Assembly (NCBI GenBank): GCA_018715285.1
Contig: DVLW01000045.1
Span: forward strand, 1-26,985
From: Candidatus Faecivivens stercoripullorum
Lineage (GTDB): Bacteria; Bacillota; Clostridia; Oscillospirales; Ruminococcaceae
DNA: 26,985 bases
Direction: 5' to 3'
Shown here: one piece after another, positions 14,106-22,605 of the stretch
Layout of the letters: every line of letters begins with the position of its first letter
How positions within the stretch are numbered: position 1 is the first letter of the stretch
The notes under the pieces: model-generated
The model's input: the letters and a program-made list of their open reading frames with translations, nothing else
Told to the model about the DNA's origin: nothing
Databases searched by the model: none
Made by a program: the position numbers and the translations under genes

Positions 14106-15488
14106 ATGGCTAAAATGTGGGCAGGACGGTTTACAAAGGAAACCGACCAGGGCGTAAACGATTTTAACTCCTCGATCTCTTTTGACGCGCGGATGTACCG
14201 CCATGATATCGCCGGTTCGGTTGCGCATGCGACCATGCTGGCGCATCAGGGCATTATCTCTCAGGAGGACGCCGACGCGATTATAAAGGGTCTGGGCAGT
14301 ATCCGCGAAGATATCGAAAACGGTACCTTGCAGTTTGACCCGCAGGCGGAAGATATCCATATGTTTATCGAAGCCGAACTGACATCCCGTATCGGCGATG
14401 CAGGCAAACGGCTCCATACCGCACGCAGCCGTAATGACCAGGTCGCACTGGATATCCGGCTGATGCTGCGGGATGAGGTGGACGAAATCAAAGCGCTGAC
14501 GGTTACGCTGATTAAGACGCTGTGCGATATGGCACTGGAGAATACCGAGACTATCATGCCGGGATATACCCACCTGCAGCGTGCACAGCCGATTACCTTT
14601 GCACAGCACCTGATGGCGTATGCAAGCATGTTTATCCGTGACCTGGGAAGACTGGGCGATCTTAAAAAGCGGATGAACTTCTGTCCGCTGGGAAGCGGCG
14701 CGCTGGCTGGCACCACCTACCCGATTGACCGTGAAATGACCGCTTCGCTGCTTGGGTTCACGGCGCCGGTGATGAATACGCTGGACGGCGTATCCGACCG
14801 CGATTTCTGCATCGAGCTTGCAAGTGCGATTTCGATGATTATGATGCACCTTTCGAGATTCTCGGAAGAAGTGATTCTCTGGTGCAGCTGGGAATTCAAG
14901 TTCATTGAACTGGACGACGCCTTTGCAACCGGCTCCTCTATCATGCCTCAGAAGAAAAACCCGGATGTCGCGGAACTTGTCCGCGGTAAGACTGGAAGGG
15001 TTTACGGTGACCTCGTAACGCTGCTGTCGATGATGAAATCGCTGCCGCTTGCATACAACAAGGATATGCAGGAAGACAAGGAAGCAATCTTCGACGCGGT
15101 CGATACCGTCAAGCTCTGTCTGTCGACCTTTGAACCGATGCTGCGCACCGCTACCGTTCTGGGCGACAATATGCGCGCCGCTGCTGCAAAAGGCTTTATC
15201 AATGCAACCGACTGCGCAGACTATCTGACCAAAAAAGGCGTTCCCTTCCGGGATGCTTACAAGATCACCGGTCAGCTGGTTGGGCTGTGTGTCCAAAAAG
15301 GGCTGACACTGGAAACACTGCCGCTGTCGGAATATCAGGCGCTCTCGCCGGTATTTGAAGAGGATGTCTATCAGGCAATCGACCTGACAGCCTGTGCATT
15401 CAGCCGCGACTGTATCGGCGGACCGGCTAAGGAACGGGTGGAAGACCAGATTCGCTGGGCGCTTTTCCAGCTTGACCAGCTGGATTAA
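14106..15488 (+). CDS. argH: argininosuccinate lyase
   Basis: A 460-aa enzyme of the fumarase/aspartase superfamily splitting argininosuccinate into arginine and fumarate. The N-terminus KMWAGRF is typical. HTARSRNDQVALD (104-116), GYTHLQRAQP (153-162, catalytic His) and the flexible signature loop GSSIMPQKKNP (276-286, catalytic Ser) are all present. The start at 14106 was chosen because AAGGATGG precedes it and because the frame upstream runs through the leader hairpin. The last steps (argG, argH) precede the early steps in this cluster. argC begins 46 bases downstream. Confidence 0.98.
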   Translation: MAKMWAGRFTKETDQGVNDFNSSISFDARMYRHDIAGSVAHATMLAHQGIISQEDADAIIKGLGSIREDIENGTLQFDPQAEDIHMFIEAELTSRIGDAGKRLHTARSRNDQVALDIRLMLRDEVDEIKALTVTLIKTLCDMALENTETIMPGYTHLQRAQPITFAQHLMAYASMFIRDLGRLGDLKKRMNFCPLGSGALAGTTYPIDREMTASLLGFTAPVMNTLDGVSDRDFCIELASAISMIMMHLSRFSEEVILWCSWEFKFIELDDAFATGSSIMPQKKNPDVAELVRGKTGRVYGDLVTLLSMMKSLPLAYNKDMQEDKEAIFDAVDTVKLCLSTFEPMLRTATVLGDNMRAAAAKGFINATDCADYLTKKGVPFRDAYKITGQLVGLCVQKGLTLETLPLSEYQALSPVFEEDVYQAIDLTACAFSRDCIGGPAKERVEDQIRWALFQLDQLD

Positions 15489-15534
15489 AAGGAATATACT
15501 GAATTTGGTGAATGATAAAGGAAGAAGAGAGTGT

Positions 15535-16476
15535 ATGAAAACCAAGATTTTTATCGATGGCAGTGAGGGTACCACCGGACTGCGGATTCATGAACGGATT
15601 TCGGTCCGGGATGATATCGAGCTGCTCACCATCGACCCTGAAAAGCGCAAAGACCCTGAGGAACGCAAAAAGCTGATTAATGCGTCGGATATCACCTTCC
15701 TCTGTCTGCCGGATGCAGCTGCTGTCGAAGCGGTCGCAATGGCAGAAGGCAATGTCAGAATTATCGACGCTTCGACCGCTCACCGGACGCTGCCGGGATG
15801 GAACTATGGGTTTCCTGAGCTGTCTCCCGCATTCCGGGAAGGCATCAAAAACGGCAGCCGTGTCGCGGTACCCGGATGCCATGCAAGTGGCTTTATCGCT
15901 TGTGTCTATCCGCTTATCAAAAGCGGCATGATGGCTGCTGATTATCCGGTATCCGCCTTTTCGCTGACTGGTTACAGCGGCGGCGGCAAAAAGATGATCG
16001 CACAGTATGAAAGCGAAGAACGCTCTGTCCTGCTGGACGCTCCGAGAGAATACGCGATGAGCCAGCAGCACAAACATCTCAAAGAGATGAAGGCAATTCC
16101 CGGACTGGCAGCTGAACCGCTGTTTACCCCGATTGTTTCGGATTATTATTCCGGGATGGTCGTTTCGGTCCCGCTGTATACCGCGATGCTCAGTGGTAAA
16201 CCAGGCGTGAAAGATGTCTGGGAACTGTTCAACGGCTACTATACCGACGGACTGGTGCAGACCGCTCCGTTTGGCGCGGAAGCTGAGGACGGCGGATTTA
16301 TGGCAGGCAACAAGTTGTCCGGCTGGGATGGAATGAAAATCTATGTCACCGGCAATGACGACCGTGTGATGGTCAACGCGGTGTTTGACAACCTCGGAAA
16401 AGGCGCGTCGGGTGCCGCAATCCAGTGCTTCAATATCATGACCGGTGCACCGGAAGGATACGGACTGAATCTGTAA
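15535..16476 (+). CDS. argC: N-acetyl-gamma-glutamyl-phosphate reductase (short, type 2)
   Basis: A 313-aa NADPH-dependent reductase making N-acetylglutamate semialdehyde, the third step of the acetylated branch. The nucleotide-binding segment IFIDGSEGTTGLRI is at the N-terminus, and the catalytic cysteine is Cys115 in VAVPGCHASGF. The length and the GSEGTTG start mark the shorter type-2 enzymes (about 310 aa) rather than the usual type 1 (about 345). The upstream purine tract AAAGGAAGAAGAGAG serves as ribosome site; an alternative upstream ATG would overlap argH. A small stem ACTGA/TCAGT (16464-16481) followed by seven T spans its stop codon and might attenuate transcription into argJ. Confidence 0.96.
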   Translation: MKTKIFIDGSEGTTGLRIHERISVRDDIELLTIDPEKRKDPEERKKLINASDITFLCLPDAAAVEAVAMAEGNVRIIDASTAHRTLPGWNYGFPELSPAFREGIKNGSRVAVPGCHASGFIACVYPLIKSGMMAADYPVSAFSLTGYSGGGKKMIAQYESEERSVLLDAPREYAMSQQHKHLKEMKAIPGLAAEPLFTPIVSDYYSGMVVSVPLYTAMLSGKPGVKDVWELFNGYYTDGLVQTAPFGAEAEDGGFMAGNKLSGWDGMKIYVTGNDDRVMVNAVFDNLGKGASGAAIQCFNIMTGAPEGYGLNL

Positions 16477-16514
16477 TCAGTTTTTTTAAGGCTTGAAATA
16501 AAGGAGTTAGGAAC

Positions 16515-17756
16515 ATGTTGGTTCAATTTGAAGGATATTCGTTTGTCGATGGCGGCGTTGTCGCTGCAAAAGGTTTTCAGGCTGGCGGCCTCCACTGCGG
16601 CATCCGTAAAAATAAAACAAAAAAAGACCTCTCGCTGCTGGTTGCCGACGGACCGGTCCCGACCGCTGCTGTCTATACCCAGAATAAGGTAAAAGGCGCA
16701 CCGATTGCCGTCACCAAAGCACACATCGCAGATGGATACGCACAGGCGATTATCGTCAACTCGGGTATCGCCAATACCTGCAATGCCGACGGCATCGAAA
16801 AGGCTGAAGGCATGGCAATAATTGCAGCAAAACAGCTGGGAATCAAACCGGAAGACGTCGTTGTCGGCTCGACCGGTGTTATCGGCCAGCCGCTGCCGCT
16901 CGAACCGATTCAGAACAGCATTGCTGATCTGGTCGGTGAACTCTCTGACAGCATTGAAGGCGGTCTGCACTTTGAAGAAGGCATTATGACCACCGACACC
17001 CAGCCCAAACAGGTAGCAGTTGAATTTGACCTTGCCGGTAAAAAGTGCAGAATCGGCGGCTGTGCAAAAGGTTCGGGCATGATTCATCCGAATATGGCAA
17101 CAATGCTCTGCTTCCTGACGACTGATGCTGCTATCACTCCTGAACTGCTTCAGGCAGCACTCTCCAAGGTTGTAAATGATACCTTCAATATGGTCAGCGT
17201 CGACGGCGATACCTCCACCAACGACACCTGCTGCATCATGGCTTCGGGCGTTGCAGGCAATAAGGTAATCGACCGGCAGAATGAAGACTTCTCTCAGTTT
17301 GTCAATGCGCTGTATGTGGTACTGATGAACCTGTCGAGAATGATTGCGGCTGATGGCGAAGGTGCAACCCGTCTGGTCGAGTGCACCGTCTCCGGCGCAC
17401 GGAACAAGGAACAGGCAAGAGTCATCGCAAAATCGGTTATCTGCTCCTCTCTGATGAAAACCGCTATCTTCGGTGCCGATGCCAACTGGGGCCGCGCACT
17501 GTGTGCAATCGGTTATGCACCGGTCGATGTTGACGTCGATAAAATTGATATGGCCTTTGCTTCGTCAGCAGGTGTTTTGCCGGTATGTGAAGCAGGCGCA
17601 GGAATCCCCTTCTCGGAAGAGATTGCAAAGGAAATCCTCTCTCAGCCGGAAGTCAAGCTGCTGATCGATCTGAATGACGGCGAAGAACAGGCAATTGCAT
17701 GGGGCTGTGACCTCACTTATGATTACGTCCGGATTAACGGCGACTACCGCACCTGA
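16515..17756 (+). CDS. argJ: bifunctional glutamate N-acetyltransferase / ornithine acetyltransferase
   Basis: A 413-aa enzyme that moves the acetyl group from N-acetylornithine to glutamate, and in bifunctional members also makes N-acetylglutamate from acetyl-CoA. The precursor cleaves itself between Ala195 and Thr196 in HPNMATMLCF, Thr196 becoming the nucleophile of the beta chain. Other landmarks are STGVIG (119-124) and the GADANWGR motif (about 318-325). Its presence, with no argA in the cluster, indicates the cyclic (acetyl-recycling) pathway. Bifunctionality is inferred and not proven by sequence alone. AAGGAG lies nine bases before ATG. Confidence 0.97.
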   Translation: MLVQFEGYSFVDGGVVAAKGFQAGGLHCGIRKNKTKKDLSLLVADGPVPTAAVYTQNKVKGAPIAVTKAHIADGYAQAIIVNSGIANTCNADGIEKAEGMAIIAAKQLGIKPEDVVVGSTGVIGQPLPLEPIQNSIADLVGELSDSIEGGLHFEEGIMTTDTQPKQVAVEFDLAGKKCRIGGCAKGSGMIHPNMATMLCFLTTDAAITPELLQAALSKVVNDTFNMVSVDGDTSTNDTCCIMASGVAGNKVIDRQNEDFSQFVNALYVVLMNLSRMIAADGEGATRLVECTVSGARNKEQARVIAKSVICSSLMKTAIFGADANWGRALCAIGYAPVDVDVDKIDMAFASSAGVLPVCEAGAGIPFSEEIAKEILSQPEVKLLIDLNDGEEQAIAWGCDLTYDYVRINGDYRT

Positions 17757-17773
17757 TTTGCAGAAAGGAATGG

Positions 17774-18643
17774 ATGAAACCAATGGAAAAGATATCCAAT
17801 GTCGTTAAGGCACAGGTGCTCAACCAGGCGCTCCCCTATATTCAGAAATACCATGATAAAATTGTTGTCGTCAAATACGGCGGCAACGCAATGACCAGCC
17901 AGGAACTGAAAGATGCGGTCATGAGCGACATCGTTCTGCTGGGACTGGTCGGCATTAAAGTCGTACTGGTTCACGGCGGCGGCCCGGAAATCAGTGAGAT
18001 GCTCAAAAAAGTCGGAATTGAAAGCAAGTTTGTCGGCGGTCTGCGCTATACCGATGCAGATACCGCTGAAATCGTTCGGATGGTACTGGCTGGTAAAGTC
18101 AACAAATCGCTGGTTTCTTCCTTGCAGCATCACGGCGGCAGTGCACTCGGACTTTGCGGTTCTGACGGCCAGATGCTCAAGGTCAAAAAACTGGAAGCCC
18201 AGGAAGATCTCGGCTTTGTAGGCGAAATCACCGGCGTTAACGTCAAACCGATTACCGATGCGCTCGACTGCGGATTTATCCCAGTCATCGCAACGGTTGC
18301 AACCGACTCGGAAGGTCAGGTATACAATATCAACGCCGATACGGCCGCTGCACAGATTGCAGCAGCACTGGGCGCAGAAAACCTGATTCTGATGACCGAT
18401 ATCAAAGGACTTTTACGGGATAAAAACGATGAATCCACCCTGATTCCGCATGTCAATGTATCGGAGGTTCCCTTCCTGATTAAGCAGGGAATCATCTCCG
18501 GCGGCATGATTCCGAAGATTGAATGCTGTGTCGAGGCAGTCCGGCGCGGTGTTACCAAGACCTGCATCATCGACGGACGGATTCCCCATTCAATCCTGAT
18601 CGAAATCCTGTCCAATGAAGGCGTTGGAACACTGTTCAACTGA
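17774..18643 (+). CDS. argB: acetylglutamate kinase
   Basis: A 289-aa amino-acid kinase phosphorylating N-acetylglutamate, typically the arginine-feedback step in organisms with ArgJ. KYGGNAM (34-40) and HGGGPEI (67-73) form the phosphate-binding glycine loops, and LMTDIKGLL is the ATP-side motif. The N-terminal extension ISNVVKAQVLNQALPYIQKYHDK is the helix seen in hexameric, arginine-inhibited enzymes, so feedback inhibition is likely. The start is set by AAAGGA four to five bases upstream; the ATG at 17783 is a possible alternative. The gap to argJ is only 17 bases. Confidence 0.97.
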   Translation: MKPMEKISNVVKAQVLNQALPYIQKYHDKIVVVKYGGNAMTSQELKDAVMSDIVLLGLVGIKVVLVHGGGPEISEMLKKVGIESKFVGGLRYTDADTAEIVRMVLAGKVNKSLVSSLQHHGGSALGLCGSDGQMLKVKKLEAQEDLGFVGEITGVNVKPITDALDCGFIPVIATVATDSEGQVYNINADTAAAQIAAALGAENLILMTDIKGLLRDKNDESTLIPHVNVSEVPFLIKQGIISGGMIPKIECCVEAVRRGVTKTCIIDGRIPHSILIEILSNEGVGTLFN

Positions 18644-18669
18644 TGGACAGACGGAAAGGAATGAGTATC

Positions 18670-19842
18670 ATGACTTTTGAAGAAATCAAGGCGCTGGACC
18701 ATGCGCGGATTATGAATACATATGGACGCAGTGACCTCTGCGCTGTAAAGGCAAGCGGCAGCCACTGCACCGATATCAATGGCAAAGAATACATCGATTT
18801 TACAACCGGTATCGGTGTCAATGCGCTGGGCTTCTGCGACCCGGCCTGGGTAAAGGCAGTTTCCGACCAGGCAGCGACTTTGCAGCATATTTCCAACCTG
18901 TATTATACGATGCCTGATGTGCAGCTGGCAGATACCCTGTGCAGCCGTACCGGGTACGCAAAGGTATTCTTCGGCAACTCGGGCGCTGAAGCAAATGAAG
19001 GCGCCATCAAGGTTGCCAGAAAGTACAGTTTTGACAAGTATGGTTCCGGACGCGACAAGATTGTCACGCTGGTCAACTCTTTCCATGGGCGGACTGTTAC
19101 GACACTGGCTGCAACCGGTCAGGATGTCTTTCACAACTTCTTCTTCCCCTTTACCGAAGGCTTTGTATATGCAGAGGCAAACTCGCTTGAAGCGCTGGAA
19201 AAAGCCTGTGACGATACCGTATGCGCGGTTATGGTGGAGTTTGTACAGGGTGAAGGCGGCGTTGTACCGCTGGATAAAGAGTATGTTCAGGCAGTCGCAA
19301 AATTCTGCGCGGAACATGACCTGCTGCTGATTGCCGACGAGGTACAGACCGGTATCGGCAGAACCGGTACGCTGCTGGCTTCTGAACAGTTCGGGGTGCA
19401 TCCGGATATTACGACACTGGCAAAAGGTCTTGGCGGCGGTCTGCCGATTGGCGCTGTCATGGTCAATGAGAAACTGGAATCGGTTATGGGCGCTTCCAGC
19501 CACGGCTCGACTTTCGGCGGTAACCCGGTGGTATGTGCCGGTGCAAACGTGGTCTTAAACAAACTGGATGATACGCTGCTGGCGGATGTCTGCCGCAAGG
19601 GTGAGAAGATTCGCAATGCACTGATGACCTGCAAAGAGGTCGAATCGGTGACCGGTCTGGGTATGATGATCGGTATCCAGCTCAAAACCAAAACCGCTGC
19701 GGCTGTCAGAGAAGCATGTATGCAGGCCGGACTGCTGGTACTGACCGCAAAAACCAAAATCCGTCTGCTTCCTCCGCTCACCATCAGCGATGAAGATCTG
19801 GATAAAGGACTGTCAATCCTGTGCAGCGTAATTGATGCGTAA
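18670..19842 (+). CDS. argD: acetylornithine aminotransferase
   Basis: A 390-aa class-III PLP aminotransferase converting N-acetylglutamate semialdehyde to N-acetylornithine. NSGAEANEGAIKVARKY (about 103-119), HGRT (139-142), ADEVQTGIGRTG (222-233, Asp223 contacting PLP) and the Schiff-base Lys252 in TLAKGLGGGLPIGA are present. GGAAAGGA lies nine bases before the ATG at 18670; ATGs at 18643 (overlapping the argB stop) and 18661 are poorly placed. It is the last gene before the argF promoter. Confidence 0.95.
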   Translation: MTFEEIKALDHARIMNTYGRSDLCAVKASGSHCTDINGKEYIDFTTGIGVNALGFCDPAWVKAVSDQAATLQHISNLYYTMPDVQLADTLCSRTGYAKVFFGNSGAEANEGAIKVARKYSFDKYGSGRDKIVTLVNSFHGRTVTTLAATGQDVFHNFFFPFTEGFVYAEANSLEALEKACDDTVCAVMVEFVQGEGGVVPLDKEYVQAVAKFCAEHDLLLIADEVQTGIGRTGTLLASEQFGVHPDITTLAKGLGGGLPIGAVMVNEKLESVMGASSHGSTFGGNPVVCAGANVVLNKLDDTLLADVCRKGEKIRNALMTCKEVESVTGLGMMIGIQLKTKTAAAVREACMQAGLLVLTAKTKIRLLPPLTISDEDLDKGLSILCSVIDA

Positions 19843-19858
19843 GAGTGCTGAGAAGTAC

Positions 19859-19887
19859 TTGACGCATAAATAAAAAAATGCTATAAT
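19859..19887 (+). promoter_or_regulatory. argF promoter
   Basis: TTGACG (19859-19864) and a perfect TATAAT (19882-19887) are separated by exactly 17 bases, starting 16 bases after the argD stop. The predicted leader is about 80 bases. No complete ArgR pattern overlaps it, so argF may be controlled differently from argG. Confidence 0.85.
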
Positions 19888-19974
19888 ATTATTTTCCAAT
19901 GGGTTTTCAGGTACCGCCCGGTTTGCGCAATGGACGGCGCCTTTAAATTAAAGTGTATGAAAGGATGCGTTATC

Positions 19975-20895
19975 ATGACCAAACATCTTCTGAAAATGGC
20001 TGATCTGAATCAGGAAGAAATCATCGATATCCTCAACCTCGCCGATCAGCTCAAATATGACCAGAAGCATGGTATTCCCCATCATCTGCTGGAGGGCAAA
20101 ACCCTCGGTATGATCTTCCAGAAAGCCTCCACCCGTACCCGCGTTTCGTTCGAGACCGGTATGTACCAGCTGGGCGGCCTCGCACAGTTCCTCTCCTCCC
20201 GTGACCTGCAGATCGGCCGCGGCGAACCGGTTCAGGATACTGCCCGCGTACTCTCCCGTTACCTCAACGGTATTATGATCCGTACCTTTGAACAGAAGGA
20301 AGTCGAAGATCTGGCTGGTTTCGGCTGCATCCCGATTATCAACGGCCTGACCGACTATGCACATCCCTGCCAGGTTCTGGCTGACCTGATGACCATCCGT
20401 GAATATAAGGGTGCATTCGACGGCCTGAATTTCTGCTACATCGGCGACGGCAACAATATGGCAAACTCGCTGATCGTCGGCGCACTGACTGTTGGTATGA
20501 AAGTCTCGGTTGCGTGCCCGGAAGGTTATCATCCGCATCCTGACGTCATGGCATTTGCTGAGAAGTACGGAAGCAACTTCCGCATCAGCGACAATGTCGA
20601 AGAGATGGCAGCCAATGCAGACGTTCTCGAAACCGACGTCTGGGCTTCGATGGGTCAGGAAGGCGAAGCAGTCGAAAGACGCAAGGCTTTTGCAGGCTTC
20701 CAGATCAATGACAAGGTACTCTCTGCTGCACGTCCCGGCGCAATGGTTCTCCACTGCCTGCCTGCACACCGTGAGGAAGAAATCACCACTAAGGTGTTTG
20801 AAGCTCATGCAAACGAAATTTTCGACGAAGCAGAAAACCGTCTGCATGCTCAGAAAGCAGTTCTGGTCAAGCTGATGGGCCCGGAAGAAGTATAA
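19975..20895 (+). CDS. argF: ornithine carbamoyltransferase
   Basis: A 306-aa enzyme forming citrulline from ornithine and carbamoyl phosphate. The carbamoyl-phosphate loop STRTR (52-56), HPCQ (130-133), the ornithine-side DVWASMGQE (220-228) and HCLPAHR (259-265) are all intact. Length fits an anabolic enzyme (about 305-315). The ATG at 19975 was chosen because GAAAGGA lies nine to ten bases upstream and the N-terminus MTKHLLKMADL is typical; the frame extends upstream to an ATG at 19930 without ribosome-site support. No arcA or arcC neighbours are present, so an arginine-deiminase role is unlikely. Confidence 0.98.
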   Translation: MTKHLLKMADLNQEEIIDILNLADQLKYDQKHGIPHHLLEGKTLGMIFQKASTRTRVSFETGMYQLGGLAQFLSSRDLQIGRGEPVQDTARVLSRYLNGIMIRTFEQKEVEDLAGFGCIPIINGLTDYAHPCQVLADLMTIREYKGAFDGLNFCYIGDGNNMANSLIVGALTVGMKVSVACPEGYHPHPDVMAFAEKYGSNFRISDNVEEMAANADVLETDVWASMGQEGEAVERRKAFAGFQINDKVLSAARPGAMVLHCLPAHREEEITTKVFEAHANEIFDEAENRLHAQKAVLVKLMGPEEV

Positions 20896-20949
20896 GCGCG
20901 GAGCCCGCGCAGCCTTAATCGCGATGATCGCCCGCGTTCCGACGGGCTC
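20896..20949 (+). other. GC-rich foldable tract after argF
   Basis: Immediately after the argF stop, GCGCGG-AGC-CCGCGC (20896-20910) forms a tight hairpin. Alternatively GAGCCCG (20901-20907) can pair with CGGGCTC (20943-20949), enclosing GCGA-TGA-TCGC. The two folds exclude each other and only GTTT follows, so this is a weak terminator or mRNA 3' structure. The main terminator appears to be the one at 21023. Confidence 0.45.
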
Positions 20950-21022
20950 GTTTGCGGTAATAACAACCTGAATCAACGCGCCGGATAGAAGGTGCTGTTT
21001 GGTTCTGTATATTTAACCGATT

Positions 21023-21058
21023 ACCGGCGTTGGAATGAATAAATCCAACGCCGGTTTG
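21023..21058 (+). terminator. rho-independent terminator of the argF unit
   Basis: ACCGGCGTTGGA (21023-21034) pairs perfectly with TCCAACGCCGGT (21044-21055) around a nine-base loop, followed by TTGTTGT. It is 128 bases after argF, just before the MATE promoter. Confidence 0.82.
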
Positions 21059-21100
21059 TTGTGCAAAAATACGAAATATCCGTCTTTATGTGGTTTGCTC

Positions 21101-21129
21101 TTGCGTAAATACATAGAATGCTATATAAT
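21101..21129 (+). promoter_or_regulatory. promoter of the MATE transporter gene
   Basis: TTGCGT (21101-21106) and a perfect TATAAT (21124-21129) are separated by 17 bases. The leader would be about 30 bases. Confidence 0.72.
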
Positions 21130-21165
21130 AAATATGAGTAAATCTGTCGAAAGAAGGAATGTGAA

Positions 21166-22542
21166 TTGGAAAAGAAAAACAAACTGATTAACGATTTTAC
21201 AGCCGGAAGTATCCCCAAAAAGATGCTGCTGTTTGCGGTACCGTTTATGGTATCCAATCTGATGCAGGTCCTCTACTCTCTGGTTGATATGATCGTTGTC
21301 GGACAGTTTGTCGGTTCTTACGGACTTTCCGCAGTGTCGGTCGCCAGCCAGATTTTTACCTTTATGACGATGGTCTGCCTGGGATTCTCCAACGGTGGAC
21401 AGGTACTGATCGCCCAGCTGATCGGCGCTGGAAGGCGTGAAAAACTCAACAGTGCAATCGGTTCGCTGTTCTCGATGGTCTTGATTATGGGCGTCGCAAT
21501 CACTGTTATCGGCCTGGTATTCGGAAAGGGCGTACTGACGCTGATGAATACGCCGTCTGAATCGTTTGCGATGGCGGAAGATTATGTACTGGTTTGCAGC
21601 ATCGGCGTCATCTTTACATATGGGTATAATATGGTATCCGCTGTACTGCGCGGTATGGGCGATTCACGGCATCCGTTCATCTTTGTCATGATCGCATCGA
21701 TTATCAACGTGGTACTCGACCTGTTGTTTGTTGGTGTGTTTAAATGGTCGGTCGCAGGTGCCGCGCTGGCAACCATTCTGGGACAGGCGTTCTCGTTTAT
21801 CTACGCGATTATCTACCTCTACCGCAACCGGGAGAGCTTTGGCTTCGATTTCCGTCCGGCCAGCTTTAAAATCGACGGCGATATGGCACGCCAGCTGACC
21901 AGAATGGGCATTCCGTTTGCTGTACAGTCGGCAGCGATCAACATCTCGATGATGTTTGTCAATTCGCTGGTCAATACGGTCGGCGTATACGCTTCGGCGG
22001 TATTTGGCGCCGGCATCAAGGTCGACGATATCGTCAACAAGATCACACAGGGCATTTCGTTTGCCGTATCGTCGATGACCGGTCAGAATATCGCTGCCGG
22101 AAAAACCAAACGGGTGGAAAAGACGCTTTGGACCAGCATCATCCTCTGCGGCGGATGCTACCTTATCTTTACCATTCTGCTGCTGACCTGCTCGGACGCA
22201 ATTTTCAGCCTGTTTACCACCGACCCGGAAGTCATCGAACTGGCACCGGTATTTGTTTCGGCCATCGTCTGGAGCTTCCCGGCAATGGCAATTATGAAGG
22301 GTACCAACGGTCTGATTCAGGGTATCGGAAACGCAAAACTCAGCCTGATTTTCGGACTGCTGGACGCGGTCGTGCTGCGGATTGGGTTAAGCTGGCTGCT
22401 CGGTCTGGAAATGGGACTGGGACTGTTTGGCTTCTTCCTTGGTTACGGGCTGGCGGCATATGGTACGGCAATTCCCGGACTGATTTATTTTATCTCCGGT
22501 AAATGGAAAAAGTATAATATCGTCGAGCACGCAAAAAGCTGA
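21166..22542 (+). CDS. MATE-family efflux transporter
   Basis: A 458-aa membrane protein with about twelve transmembrane helices in two related six-helix halves, of the NorM/DinF superfamily, which exports cationic drugs or metabolites by Na+ or H+ antiport. The N-terminal pattern NDFTAGSIPKKMLLFAVPFMVSNLMQ is represented by IPKKMLLFAVPFMVSNL followed by YSLVDMIVVGQFVG, typical of clostridial MATE proteins. The second half begins around residue 240 (RMGIPFAVQSA). The start codon is TTG, with AGAAGGA seven bases upstream; no suitable ATG is near. It is a single-gene unit with its own promoter and terminator. The substrate is unknown. Confidence 0.93.
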   Translation: MEKKNKLINDFTAGSIPKKMLLFAVPFMVSNLMQVLYSLVDMIVVGQFVGSYGLSAVSVASQIFTFMTMVCLGFSNGGQVLIAQLIGAGRREKLNSAIGSLFSMVLIMGVAITVIGLVFGKGVLTLMNTPSESFAMAEDYVLVCSIGVIFTYGYNMVSAVLRGMGDSRHPFIFVMIASIINVVLDLLFVGVFKWSVAGAALATILGQAFSFIYAIIYLYRNRESFGFDFRPASFKIDGDMARQLTRMGIPFAVQSAAINISMMFVNSLVNTVGVYASAVFGAGIKVDDIVNKITQGISFAVSSMTGQNIAAGKTKRVEKTLWTSIILCGGCYLIFTILLLTCSDAIFSLFTTDPEVIELAPVFVSAIVWSFPAMAIMKGTNGLIQGIGNAKLSLIFGLLDAVVLRIGLSWLLGLEMGLGLFGFFLGYGLAAYGTAIPGLIYFISGKWKKYNIVEHAKS

Positions 22543-22559
22543 TTTTGGCTGCCAGACGC

Positions 22560-22598
22560 ACAAAGGCTCATCCAGGGTAATTCTGGATGAGCCTTTGT
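22560..22598. terminator. bidirectional terminator between the MATE and ABC genes
   Basis: A perfect 16-bp stem pairs ACAAAGGCTCATCCAG (22560-22575) with CTGGATGAGCCTTTGT (22583-22598) around a seven-base loop. It sits between the converging MATE (+) and ABC exporter (-) genes, 18 and 8 bases from their stops, and can serve both strands. T-tracts are short. Confidence 0.88.
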
Positions 22599-22605
22599 TA
22601 CTATC

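Noticed and set aside
14082..15575. A 497-codon minus-strand frame opposite argH
   Set aside because: Same cause: antisense to argH, Cys/His/Arg-rich composition without motifs.
21134..21187. A 17-codon frame (MSKSVERRNVNWKRKTN) overlapping the MATE start
   Set aside because: It begins at the predicted transcription start with no ribosome site and overlaps the coding start out of frame; the TTG start of the MATE gene has a proper site.
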